Assembly: GCF_006265095.1 (NCBI RefSeq) | Contig: NZ_VCNK01000004.1 | Location: 62,001-126,000, forward strand | Direction: 5' to 3' | Source: Phaeobacter sp. B1627 | GTDB taxonomy: Bacteria; Pseudomonadota; Alphaproteobacteria; Rhodobacterales; Rhodobacteraceae | Length of the DNA: 64,000 nucleotides | Shown here: positions 1-6,582 of the stretch, in pieces | Layout of the letters: each line of letters starts with the position of its first letter | How positions within the stretch are numbered: position 1 is the first letter of the stretch | Notes under the pieces: generated by a model | The model's input: the letters and a program-made list of their open reading frames with translations, nothing else | What the model was told of the DNA's origin: nothing | Database searches by the model: none | Program-made: the position numbers and the translations under genes

Positions 1-1
1 A

Positions 2-499
2 TGGGCGCTTCTGTTGCTGGTCGCAGTGACAGTTCTTGTCGGAGCCGTGTTTGTGCGCCTCAATGTGCCCGCAGCCTACCTGCTGGCAGGAATTCTGTGC
101 AGTGCGCTCGGCCACGTGTTCTCGATCACGCCGGGGCGCCCGCCCGAGGCTGCGACCTATCTGGCATTCCTCGTGATGGGGACGTTGATCGGATCCCGCT
201 TCGTGGGGCAGAGCCTTGCCGGATTGAGGCTGGATTTCGTGGCGGGCCTCTGGGTCACCGCTGCAAATGTGGTGATCACGCTGCTGACCATTGCGCTCTG
301 CATGCAATTTCTGGGGCTTTCGCCGGCCTTGTTGATCGTCGCCTTTGCGCCCGGCGGCGTCGAAGCGATGGCAGCGATCGCAGTCACCCTGGGCCTTGAT
401 CCGGCCTTCGTGGCAGCCCATCACGTGATGAGACTGCTGATCCTCACCGGTCTCATCCCATGGATGTTGCACGCGGCCAGACGGGGCAGCGGCCTATGA
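2..499 (+). CDS. AbrB-type inner-membrane protein, C-terminal part (5' end outside window)
   Basis: The reading frame is already open at the left edge, so this is a fragment of about 165 residues. It is almost wholly hydrophobic, with about five membrane segments. It ends with the block APGGVEAMAAIA...LGLDPAFVAAHHVMR, which is characteristic of the AbrB (COG3180, wrongly named 'ammonia monooxygenase') family of putative transporters. The family is a tandem duplication of about 340-350 residues, so roughly the second half is seen. The substrate is unknown. A TTG at 14 could be read as a start, but hydrophobic coding continues upstream to the edge, so I treat it as internal. A strong terminator follows the stop directly, so this is the last gene of its transcript and is separate from the stress genes to the right. 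Confidence 0.8.
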   Translation, partial: WALLLLVAVTVLVGAVFVRLNVPAAYLLAGILCSALGHVFSITPGRPPEAATYLAFLVMGTLIGSRFVGQSLAGLRLDFVAGLWVTAANVVITLLTIALCMQFLGLSPALLIVAFAPGGVEAMAAIAVTLGLDPAFVAAHHVMRLLILTGLIPWMLHAARRGSGL

Positions 500-503
500 C
501 CGC

Positions 504-541
504 AAAGAGCCCCGACAACGATGAGGCTGTCGGGGCTCTTT
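504..541 (+). terminator. Rho-independent terminator after the AbrB-like gene
   Basis: There is a perfect 13-bp stem, AAAGAGCCCCGAC pairing with GTCGGGGCTCTTT, around a 12-nt loop, 5 nt after the stop codon. The A-run on the left arm and T-run on the right arm mean it can act in both directions, so it may also end the leftward entericidin transcript. Confidence 0.85.
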
Positions 542-567
542 GACGCCATATCGGCGGCTGCGGATCT

Positions 568-705
568 CTATTCGCCGTTTTGAACGTCCTGAGCTTCCTG
601 TTCAATTCCCGCGCCTAGGGCGGCGACATCTCGACCCAGGCCTTCGGTGGTTTCGCAGGCAGACAACACAACGACTGCGGCTATCATGAGGCTGAAAATA
701 CGCAT
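568..705 (-). CDS. Entericidin A/B-like small lipoprotein (45 aa)
   Basis: The translation is a 45-residue protein. It starts MRIFSLMIAAVVVLSAC, a signal peptide with a lipobox (LSAC, lipidated Cys17). It continues CETTEGLGRDVAALGAGIEQEAQ. The C-E-T-T-x-G-x-G-x-D-x-x-x-x-G..I pattern is that of the entericidin EcnA/EcnB family, small lipoproteins linked to stress or stationary-phase lysis in enterobacteria. No antidote partner is seen. The start lies 2 nt after the stop of the upstream gene (708-1205), so the two are co-transcribed. Their shared promoter region carries an EcfG-type site, placing the lipoprotein in the general stress regulon by inference. The family assignment rests on the motif pattern only. 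Confidence 0.75.
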   Translation of the reverse strand: MRIFSLMIAAVVVLSACETTEGLGRDVAALGAGIEQEAQDVQNGE

Positions 706-707
706 GT

Positions 708-1205
708 TTACTTCCCTGTTTTGATCTTGTCGGCGACGTGGCCTGCAAAAGCGTCAATCATTGCAGAATAAAACACATCGCTCGTCACGGTGAGAGAGGA
801 CGCATCGGTTCCCTCGGGGAAATAGACATTGGCCTGATCTGCCGTCACGGTCAGCGTGTAGCGTTGGTCGTCCTTGCTGCCCGGCAAGTCCACGGAGACA
901 TCACCCTTCAGGACGGAATCCGCGATGCCCAGCTCGGCCTCGAACCCGGAGGCGAGGGACAAGGTGTCGATTTCGATGTCAATGTCAGCGGCGTCCTTGG
1001 CGTCTGGCTCCGCGATCTGGTTCACAAGTTGCGCCGCGAGTGCGGTTTTCAAATCGCTCTCGAGTTCGCCCCAGACGGCAACAGCCTTTGAATTCTCAAG
1101 GGCGCTGATATCTGCCTCGACCTCAATGTCCTGGACCAGAATCGAAGCGCCGGCGGCGGTCGCCATGGATAAAACGAGGGCGGTGGTTCGGATCAGATGA
1201 GTCAT
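708..1205 (-). CDS. Periplasmic protein of unknown function, upstream of the entericidin-like gene
   Basis: This is a 165-residue protein with an N-terminal signal sequence (MTHLIRTTALVLSMATAAGAS). The mature part is acidic and Asp/Glu/Ala-rich and looks exported and soluble. I do not recognise a named domain. The ATG at 1205 is chosen over longer in-frame versions because it has an AAGGA ribosome site upstream, begins a good signal peptide, and lies about 50 nt from an EcfG-type promoter at 1257-1281. The gene is followed after 2 nt by the entericidin-like lipoprotein. Position and promoter suggest an envelope protein induced in general stress. The function itself is unknown. Confidence 0.7.
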   Translation of the reverse strand: MTHLIRTTALVLSMATAAGASILVQDIEVEADISALENSKAVAVWGELESDLKTALAAQLVNQIAEPDAKDAADIDIEIDTLSLASGFEAELGIADSVLKGDVSVDLPGSKDDQRYTLTVTADQANVYFPEGTDASSLTVTSDVFYSAMIDAFAGHVADKIKTGK

Positions 1206-1256
1206 CGTTCGGTTCCTTGCTTGTCTTTGCAATATCCTCTTGGGATCTGACCAGAG

Positions 1257-1281
1257 AACGGCCGAGACGCCGAAAGGTTCC
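1257..1281 (-). promoter_or_regulatory. EcfG-type (general stress) promoter for the periplasmic protein/entericidin operon
   Basis: Read on the minus strand the site is GGAAC, a 16-nt spacer, then CGTT. This is an exact match to the alphaproteobacterial EcfG consensus GGAAC-N16/17-CGTT. The -10 element ends about 50 nt before the ATG at 1205. The cognate sigma factor gene is in the window. Confidence 0.8.
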
Positions 1282-1343
1282 TGATTTGACAACAAAAAAT
1301 ACACCGACCGCACGTCGCGGCGCGCCACAGGCCTGACGGGGGC

Positions 1344-1368
1344 GGAACAATGAGCCAACCGGCGCGTT
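1344..1368 (+). promoter_or_regulatory. EcfG-type (general stress) promoter for exoD
   Basis: GGAAC at 1344, a 16-nt spacer and CGTT at 1365-1368 match the EcfG consensus exactly. The -10 element ends 37 nt upstream of the exoD ATG. With the oppositely oriented site at 1257-1281 it makes a divergent pair of stress promoters in one 200-bp intergenic region. Confidence 0.8.
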
Positions 1369-1405
1369 TGATGGTCAGACCGAACTTTGCAAGAAAACGG
1401 ATCCC

Positions 1406-1993
1406 ATGGCACATTCAACGCACGCCGTCGAAGACGTACTCGACAAAACAGAAGAGCTGCTGGACGGAGAAAAGGACTATCTGCATGTCTCCGAACTGAC
1501 GGAGGAGTTGGGTCTGAAATCAATCGCGGCGGTTCTCGTTGCACCCTCTCTTGCCGTTGTTTCCCCATTGAGCGGCGTGCCCCTGTTTTCCTCGGCCTGT
1601 GGTATGATGATTGCGCTTGTGTCCGGGCAAATGCTGATGGGACGCGAAAACCTTTGGCTGCCGGACTTCCTGTCCCGCCGGGCAGTGTCAGCGAGCGCCG
1701 CCCACAAGGCGACTCAGGCGCTGCGTCGCGTGGCCTCTTGGATGGACCGTCTTTTCAAAAAACGGTTTCAGCCCCTCCTGTCGCCGCCGTTTGTCCGACT
1801 TATCCAGGCGATTTGCATGCTTTGCGGCCTCGTCATGCCGTTTCTTGAAGTCTTGCCCTTCACCTCCTCTATTCTCGGCGCTGTGGTTGCATTGCTTGCC
1901 GTGTCGATGTTGACCGGAGACGGATTGATCGCGCTTGTAACCGTGAGCTTTCTTGTCCTCGGCGTAGGTGGGGTTGCGTTCCATTTTTGGTAG
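1406..1993 (+). CDS. exoD: ExoD-family membrane protein
   Basis: The product has 195 residues. An N-terminal soluble stretch carries the typical ExoD opening (DVLDKTEEL, then LTEELGLKSIAAVLVAPSLA). Hydrophobic segments follow, including one near residues 60-75 with the GVPLFSSACGMMIALVSGQ block and two at the C-terminus (about 130-195). ExoD was named from exopolysaccharide and alkaline-stress phenotypes in Sinorhizobium. Its biochemical role is not settled, and the protein sits in the inner membrane. An exact EcfG promoter lies 38 nt upstream, so it is expected to be stress induced. No exopolysaccharide genes are adjacent, which fits a stress role better than a biosynthetic one. Confidence 0.8.
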   Translation: MAHSTHAVEDVLDKTEELLDGEKDYLHVSELTEELGLKSIAAVLVAPSLAVVSPLSGVPLFSSACGMMIALVSGQMLMGRENLWLPDFLSRRAVSASAAHKATQALRRVASWMDRLFKKRFQPLLSPPFVRLIQAICMLCGLVMPFLEVLPFTSSILGAVVALLAVSMLTGDGLIALVTVSFLVLGVGGVAFHFW

Positions 1994-2175
1994 GGACGTC
2001 GCCAGCCGGTCCCAGTGGTGTGATCTCGTAGCGGATCGGGATAACAGCGGCCACGCCGACGTTGCCGCCGAGCATGTCTTCAACGTCTGCAGCGTCGCAG
2101 GCTATTGCCGCAGAGATCATCGGGCTCAGCCCGAAATCGTTCCTTGATATATAGGAGGGCGCCCTTCGCGGTGGG

Positions 2176-2203
2176 AAAGGGCCGAGTGCGACGCACCCGG
2201 CCC
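2176..2203 (-). terminator. Probable terminator after the stress histidine kinase
   Basis: On the minus strand a GGGCCG/CGGCCC stem with an inner GTGC/GCAC stem and a GAC loop is followed by a short T-rich run. It lies about 55 nt beyond the kinase stop. The rest of the interval 1994-2256 holds no gene I can support. Confidence 0.5.
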
Positions 2204-2256
2204 AAACGCATGTATACGCCAGGCCGGGCGTCACCGGTGGATAGGAAATGTGTCGC

Positions 2257-4119
2257 CTAAAGCGTGTCCTCAACGCCGGATCTGTCGTGATTTTCGGGCT
2301 CGAACGGCATGACGTCAAACGTGAGACTGACAGAATAGCTGTCGTCGGTCTCATCAAAGATCGGGTTCCCCTCCAATTGCCGGGCAAACCCACGGATCAA
2401 CTGACTTCCCAATCCGGTGCCTTCGTCCTCCGGCGCAATGGTGTCAGATGTGGAGTTGGCAATGGTCAGCGTAACCTTCTCATCATCAAGAACTTTCAGG
2501 GACACGCGGACCCAGCGCCGGCCCATTTTGTCAACGCCGAGATATTTCAGCGCATTGGTCGCCGCCTCGACCGCGAGCAGGGCAAGAGGCACTGCTTGGT
2601 CCGGATAAAGAACGATCGGGTCGAGTTCCATATCGATCTGCGGCACCGGCGCAGTGGTCGGGGCAAGGTCCGTCAGGGGGCGAACCACATCGCGCAACAG
2701 GTCATTCGCCTGCACACGCCCCAGTTCGGAAGCCTGATAGAGCGTCTGATGGACTGTGGCCACACTCGTGACCCTGCGGTTCACGGTCTTCAGCGCGGCT
2801 GCGGTCACCTCGTTTCGGGTGCGCCGAATCTGCATGCTGATGATCGACGAAATCAGTTGCAGGTTGTTCTTCACTCGGTGATGCAGCTCCTTCAGCAACA
2901 CGTCCTTGTCATGCATCGCATCAAACAGGGTTGCCTCATCCAAAAGCAGCTTTTCGGCCATCTGTTTGAATTGATCTTCGATCACCTCCAGCTCTTTTGG
3001 CATGTAGGAGCCTGCGGTCGTTGCCGGCAGCGTGCGTGACTGGGCGAACTGGCGCATCTGCAGGCTGATGGCCCGAAGATATCGAACAACCTGACGATCC
3101 AACGCGACGTAGATCAGGACCAGGCTGACCAGCCACATCAGGATCGGAAACAACGCCGGTGTCAGCAAAAGCTGGTTGAGCGCGCCGGGCGCTGACGGTG
3201 CATGTCTGCTTTCCGGATCCCAACTGCCGATGACGTAGAATCCGCTGCTGAGAACCGGAACGATTGAAAACAACCGTCTCTGTCCCGCGGCGTTTTCTGT
3301 TTCGATCCGGCGCGGGTTGAGTTCGATAAGCTCCTTCAGGCTGATGGTCGCGGGCAGACGTTCCCGCGCCGTTTCGCGCGCGCCTGAGGCGCTCAGGATG
3401 TCGCCCTCGGCGCTGATGGTGACCAGGTCGATGGGACGGTCCCCCAGCTTGACCTGGAAGTTCTGGTCGATCTTGTCGTGCGGTGCGTGGATGATCTGAT
3501 TGCCGATAAAGGTGTCGTCGCGATCAAAGACAGGCTCGGATAGAATGAGGACAGCATCGCCTGCGACCGGCCCGACCGGATTCACCCGAACCTGGCGTTT
3601 TGGGCTTCGCATCCACGAGGCAAAGTCCGGATTCTCCGAATAGTCGATGGTCAAATTCGCAGAGGCACAGTCCATGACGCCATCAGTGGGCAAAAAGCCC
3701 GCAAAACTATACCGCTCGGACATGGCATCGACAAAATTGGCCATCAATGACTTGCACCGCTCCAGATCGTCGGTCAGCTCCGGCAAGGTCAGCGCCAGCG
3801 TCTCGGCCGCTGTGAAAGCGGATTTGATGACCTCGCGCTCTTCCTGCGCGAATTCAGCTGTCAAAGCCTGCAGGCTCAGATTGTTCGATGCGGTCACTTC
3901 GTTTTGCAGCCGCACAGTCTGATCCACGGCAATAAGACCAAGCGGAACGAGGGCCCCAGAGAGCAATATGGCAAGTCGAACGGACAGGTTGCGCGTCCAG
4001 GCGAAGCGTCTGGACACGTCGGATTCGGAACCGTCACTTTGGGGTGACGAAAAATGCGATGGTTCTGTGTGCATGGGGTCCTGCTTGGATGCGCGCGTCC
4101 GGAAAGTCATCCAGTTCAC
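2257..4119 (-). CDS. Membrane HWE/HisKA_2 sensor histidine kinase of the general stress module
   Basis: The product has 620 residues. It has one membrane segment near 46-66, an extracytoplasmic sensor region to about 315, and a second membrane segment near 318-341. A HAMP-like linker follows, then a HisKA_2 dimerisation block with ELHHRVKNNLQL (phospho-acceptor His near 414), and an HATPase domain with N-box EAATNALKY and G-box EGTGLGSQL. HisKA_2/HWE kinases with HRVKNN motifs are the known partners of PhyR. The gene is third in nepR-ecfG-kinase and overlaps the ecfG stop by 4 nt. The GTG at 4119 gives that overlap; an ATG at 4110 or 4074 (MHTEP) is possible. The likely role is to phosphorylate PhyR in response to an envelope or extracellular cue. 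The ligand cannot be told from sequence. Confidence 0.88.
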   Translation of the reverse strand: MNWMTFRTRASKQDPMHTEPSHFSSPQSDGSESDVSRRFAWTRNLSVRLAILLSGALVPLGLIAVDQTVRLQNEVTASNNLSLQALTAEFAQEEREVIKSAFTAAETLALTLPELTDDLERCKSLMANFVDAMSERYSFAGFLPTDGVMDCASANLTIDYSENPDFASWMRSPKRQVRVNPVGPVAGDAVLILSEPVFDRDDTFIGNQIIHAPHDKIDQNFQVKLGDRPIDLVTISAEGDILSASGARETARERLPATISLKELIELNPRRIETENAAGQRRLFSIVPVLSSGFYVIGSWDPESRHAPSAPGALNQLLLTPALFPILMWLVSLVLIYVALDRQVVRYLRAISLQMRQFAQSRTLPATTAGSYMPKELEVIEDQFKQMAEKLLLDEATLFDAMHDKDVLLKELHHRVKNNLQLISSIISMQIRRTRNEVTAAALKTVNRRVTSVATVHQTLYQASELGRVQANDLLRDVVRPLTDLAPTTAPVPQIDMELDPIVLYPDQAVPLALLAVEAATNALKYLGVDKMGRRWVRVSLKVLDDEKVTLTIANSTSDTIAPEDEGTGLGSQLIRGFARQLEGNPIFDETDDSYSVSLTFDVMPFEPENHDRSGVEDTL

Positions 4120-4673
4120 GCAGCGGTCCCACCGCTCGCTGAAACCACGGCATGGGTGGCCGCGTCTGTCAGCTCCATTCGGTCATGGGCATTGATCTGC
4201 ATCTTGAGGGCCAGCGCTTCGCGTCCGCGATTGAGACGGCTTTTGATGGTGCCGACCTTGACGCCGCACACCTCGGCGGCCTCTTCGTAGGAGTATTGCA
4301 GAACACCAATCAGGGTCAGCACTTCTCGTTGTTCTGCGGGCAGCAGGTTCAACGCCGCGCGAAATTCGGCCAGTTGCAGGCGACCGTCATGTGCAGGCTT
4401 CACGGAAATGCTCTCGGTTATGGAACCGGTGGAATCCTCGACTTCGCGCACGGCTTTGCGGCGGTTGGAGTAGAAGGTGTTGCGCAGGATTGTAAACAGC
4501 CAGGCCCGCATGTTGGTGCCTTCCTGAAACTTTTCCAGGTTGGTCCAGGCTTTCAGGACAGTGTCCTGCACCAGATCGTCGGCAGCAGCGTCATTGCGGG
4601 TCAGACTCATGGCGAAGGCCCGGAGCACCTTCATATGACTGATCAATTCAGCCTTGGCGTCCTGTCTGTTCAT
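4116..4673 (-). CDS. ecfG: General stress ECF sigma factor EcfG
   Basis: This is a 185-residue ECF sigma factor. The sigma-2 region (about 8-80) includes DDLVQDTVLKAW and NMRAWLFTILRNTFYSNRRK. The sigma-4 region (about 105-165) includes LPAEQREVLTLIGVLQYSYEEAAEVCGVKVGTIKSRLNRGREAL. Both blocks are typical of the ECF15/EcfG group. Its context is decisive: nepR overlaps its start (ATGA), the kinase overlaps its stop, and phyR is divergent. It directs RNA polymerase to GGAAC-N16/17-CGTT promoters, and five such sites lie within 6.5 kb, one of them driving this operon. NepR holds it inactive until phospho-PhyR takes NepR away. Confidence 0.93.
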   Translation of the reverse strand: MNRQDAKAELISHMKVLRAFAMSLTRNDAAADDLVQDTVLKAWTNLEKFQEGTNMRAWLFTILRNTFYSNRRKAVREVEDSTGSITESISVKPAHDGRLQLAEFRAALNLLPAEQREVLTLIGVLQYSYEEAAEVCGVKVGTIKSRLNRGREALALKMQINAHDRMELTDAATHAVVSASGGTAA

Positions 4674-4858
4674 CCCTCGGCCTCCGGGCGGCGGAGGGCG
4701 GAACCATCAGCGCCATCGGTGACCTGGATTTTGTCAAGGCGATCGAGAAGGTCCATAAGGTGCGGCGGCAATTCTGCGTTTGCATCCTCTTCGAAAACCT
4801 TCTTCAGGTTTTCGTCGATGAGGCTATCCCATGACTGTTTTTGTGGCCGGTGTGGCAT
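4670..4858 (-). CDS. nepR: Anti-sigma factor NepR
   Basis: The 62-residue product carries the NepR core IDENLKKVFEEDANAELPPHLMDLLDRLD at about 14-42, the helix pair that grips either EcfG or PhyR. The ATG at 4858 is preferred over the longer frame because the protein then has the usual 60-70 residue length. The stop overlaps the ecfG start, so anti-sigma and sigma are translationally coupled. The operon promoter is the minus-strand half of the EcfG palindrome at 4910-4944, which gives positive autoregulation of sigma together with its own inhibitor. Confidence 0.92.
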   Translation of the reverse strand: MPHRPQKQSWDSLIDENLKKVFEEDANAELPPHLMDLLDRLDKIQVTDGADGSALRRPEAEG

Positions 4859-4909
4859 TCGCTTCTCCTGCAACGTCGGTACTGTCGCCCGCAACTTATT
4901 TTGTGTATC

Positions 4910-4944
4910 ATGGAACAAACGCGATTGGCGCACGTTTGTTCCAT
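4910..4944. promoter_or_regulatory. Palindromic two-way EcfG promoter between nepR-ecfG and phyR
   Basis: The inverted repeat ATGGAACAAACG (4910-4921) / CGTTTGTTCCAT (4933-4944) has 12-bp perfect arms around 11 nt. Read rightwards it is GGAAC-N16-CGTT (4912-4936). Read leftwards it is also GGAAC-N16-CGTT (4942 down to 4918). One 35-bp element therefore contains a perfect EcfG promoter on each strand, and they overlap almost completely. The phyR start codon is 35 nt after the right-hand -10 element. The nepR start is 60 nt after the left-hand one. Confidence 0.88.
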
Positions 4945-4970
4945 GGAATATTGGTGACAGGAGAAAAAAA

Positions 4971-5792
4971 TTGTCGACCCCCACCACAGGACAAGCCCTG
5001 ACTCTGTCGGACCTCATCGCTCCTCATCTGCCTTACCTGCGCCGTTACGCGCGGGCCTTGACCGGTGCCCAGCAGTCCGGAGATACATATGCCGCCTCAA
5101 CGCTTGAGGCGATCCTCACGGATCCAACTTGTTTCGAAGCGCGCGATCTCGGAGGGAAAGTCGCCCTTTTCAAAGTCTTCCACAGCCTTTGGGGCAGCTC
5201 CGGACAACCCGTCGCCGAATATGACGACGGCCCGCGTGCGCGTGCCTTGCAGCACCTTGCCGCATTGACGCCGAACACCCGCGAAGCGCTTTTGCTGAAT
5301 ACCGTGGAGTCGTTCACCGTCAGCGAGATCTCGCAAATCATGAGCATCGAAGCCGAAGAAGCGGCGCGTCTGATCCAACTTGCCCGCGATGAGATGCAGC
5401 AGGCGGTCACCGGCAAGATCATGATCATCGAGGATGAAGCTATCATCGCGATGGATCTTGAGGGCATCTGCACCATGATGGGCCACGAAGTCACGGGGAT
5501 CGCGCGGACGCGCTCCGCCGCTGTGACGTTGGGGACCGAGGACAAACCGGACCTCATTCTGGCGGATATTCAATTGGCTGATAATTCCAGCGGGATCGAT
5601 GCTGTGGCTGATCTGCTGGAAACAATCGGCGATGTTCCGGTTATCTTTATTACGGCCTTCCCGGAGCGCCTGTTGACCGGCGAGCGACATGAGCCGGCTT
5701 TCATGATCGCAAAACCCTATGTGCCCGATCAGGTTATTTCGGCAATCAGCCAGGCGATGTTCTTTGCATCCACAGATACGCTGACCAGTTGA
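4971..5792 (+). CDS. phyR: Response regulator / anti-anti-sigma factor PhyR (TTG start)
   Basis: The 273-residue product has an N-terminal sigma-factor-like domain (about 8-140, with LTPNTREALLLNTVESFTVSEIS) and a C-terminal receiver domain (148-268). The receiver has the acidic pair E154-D155, phospho-acceptor D199 (LILADIQL), T228 in FITAF and K248 in IAKPY. This domain order is the PhyR signature. When phosphorylated, the sigma-like part binds NepR and frees EcfG. The start is a TTG at 4971: it has AGGAG 8 nt upstream and gives the normal family length, and the next in-frame ATG would cut into the sigma-like domain. The gene is driven by the right-facing half of the palindromic EcfG promoter. 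Confidence 0.93.
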   Translation: MSTPTTGQALTLSDLIAPHLPYLRRYARALTGAQQSGDTYAASTLEAILTDPTCFEARDLGGKVALFKVFHSLWGSSGQPVAEYDDGPRARALQHLAALTPNTREALLLNTVESFTVSEISQIMSIEAEEAARLIQLARDEMQQAVTGKIMIIEDEAIIAMDLEGICTMMGHEVTGIARTRSAAVTLGTEDKPDLILADIQLADNSSGIDAVADLLETIGDVPVIFITAFPERLLTGERHEPAFMIAKPYVPDQVISAISQAMFFASTDTLTS

Positions 5793-5892
5793 AGGAGCGT
5801 CCTTGTCCCGGACGCGTCCGGGGCAGACCGCAGATCTTGCCGACGGTCTCGCTATGGCCCTGTGGACTATGATCAATCTGTGAACTCTGATT

Positions 5893-5929
5893 AAGAAGCC
5901 CTGCACACCATCGGTCTGCAGGGCTTCTT
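5893..5929. terminator. Bidirectional terminator between phyR and the dps remnant
   Basis: There is a perfect 13-bp stem, AAGAAGCCCTGCA / TGCAGGGCTTCTT, with an 11-nt loop about 100 nt after the phyR stop. It also lies directly beyond the 3' end of the leftward dps fragment, whose terminator it may originally have been. Confidence 0.75.
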
Positions 5930-5946
5930 CATGGATGCAGGCGGTC

Positions 5947-6116
5947 TTACGAGGCAGTTAAAGCCCGCAGCATCCAAGCCGCTATTTCATGAGATGCCGC
6001 GCTTGGCGAGGCGAGGCCACCGGGACCAGACCGGCGCGGGGTTTCTGCACGTGCATCGCGCAGCCCGCCGTCAATCGCTGCAATGTCTCGCCCTCGTCTG
6101 TTTCAAGCGAGGCATT
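5947..6116 (-). pseudogene. Decayed 3' fragment of a Dps/ferritin-like gene
   Basis: On the minus strand two overlapping frames together resemble the C-terminal third of alphaproteobacterial Dps. One frame gives SLETDEGETLQRLTAG followed by VQKPRAGLVPVASPRQA. A +1 shift then gives SHEIAAWMLRALTAS and a stop, close to the conserved Dps ending (x-HEK-x-AWMLR-x-L). A stop lies just before the first block and there is no start or N-terminal two-thirds, so no intact gene remains. Dps is a DNA-protecting miniferritin often under EcfG control, and its remains sit inside the stress island. The alternative is chance resemblance in a short stretch; the AWMLR ending argues against that. Confidence 0.5.
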
Positions 6117-6190
6117 TTAAGGTGTGACGCCCGGTACGGGTGTCAGGTCGCCTCCTCATTAAATGGGCCACGTGTTTGCAGGAGCGCCTG

Positions 6191-6352
6191 TTACCGCCGA
6201 ACCGCGCGGAACACCAATGCGGCCACGAACAGCACCAAAAAGATGACAAAGAGGATTTGAGCGATCCCGGCAGAGGCGCTGGCGATACCACCAAAGCCAA
6301 AGACGGCTGCGATCAAAGCGATTACCAGAAATGTCAGTGCCCAACTCAGCAT
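6191..6352 (-). CDS. DUF1328 / UPF0391 small membrane protein (53 aa)
   Basis: The 53-residue peptide [22 protein letters not shown]...[17 protein letters not shown] has two membrane segments and the [18 protein letters not shown] centre typical of the DUF1328 (YtjA) family. The function is unknown. The family is commonly induced by general or osmotic stress. An AAAGGAGA ribosome site precedes the ATG, and an exact EcfG promoter lies about 56 nt upstream. It is the last recognisable member of the stress island. Confidence 0.88.
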   Translation of the reverse strand: MLSWALTFLVIALIAAVFGFGGIASASAGIAQILFVIFLVLFVAALVFRAVRR

Positions 6353-6407
6353 GGCATGTCTCCTTTACCGATTAAAACATCCTGCGTGTTGCAGGCTTCG
6401 GGTAGGC

Positions 6408-6432
6408 AACGGCTGGCGGCTGGATTTGTTCC
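6408..6432 (-). promoter_or_regulatory. EcfG-type promoter for the DUF1328 gene
   Basis: On the minus strand the site is GGAAC, a 16-nt spacer and CGTT, an exact consensus match. The -10 element ends 56 nt before the ATG at 6352. No other feature is seen in 6353-6582. Confidence 0.8.
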
Positions 6433-6582
6433 ACACCGACGTTCGGGTTTCCAATCCTGGCAGGCAACCCAGTGCGTTTTTGGTTGTAGGCCAAGCGTTG
6501 ATCTGGGTTGCCCGCGCTAGATGTAGGCGGCGGTTTGAGATCAAACCGTCGTCGGTCGATCATTGCATCGCCGATGCGAACC

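Noticed and set aside
1869-2393. Leftward frame of 174 codons across the end of exoD and the gap to the kinase
   Set aside because: Part of it (MISAAIACDAADVEDML...) reads rather like protein, but it lies antisense to exoD for much of its length, lacks a ribosome site and matches no family I know.
3999-4045. GGAAC-N16-CGAA inside the kinase gene (near 4028)
   Set aside because: It is one base off the EcfG -10 core, lies inside a coding region and faces no gene start.
4152-4970. Rightward extension of the phyR frame through ecfG and nepR
   Set aside because: The 546-codon frame is open by chance; it runs antisense to ecfG and nepR, and the phyR ribosome site and promoter lie just before 4971.
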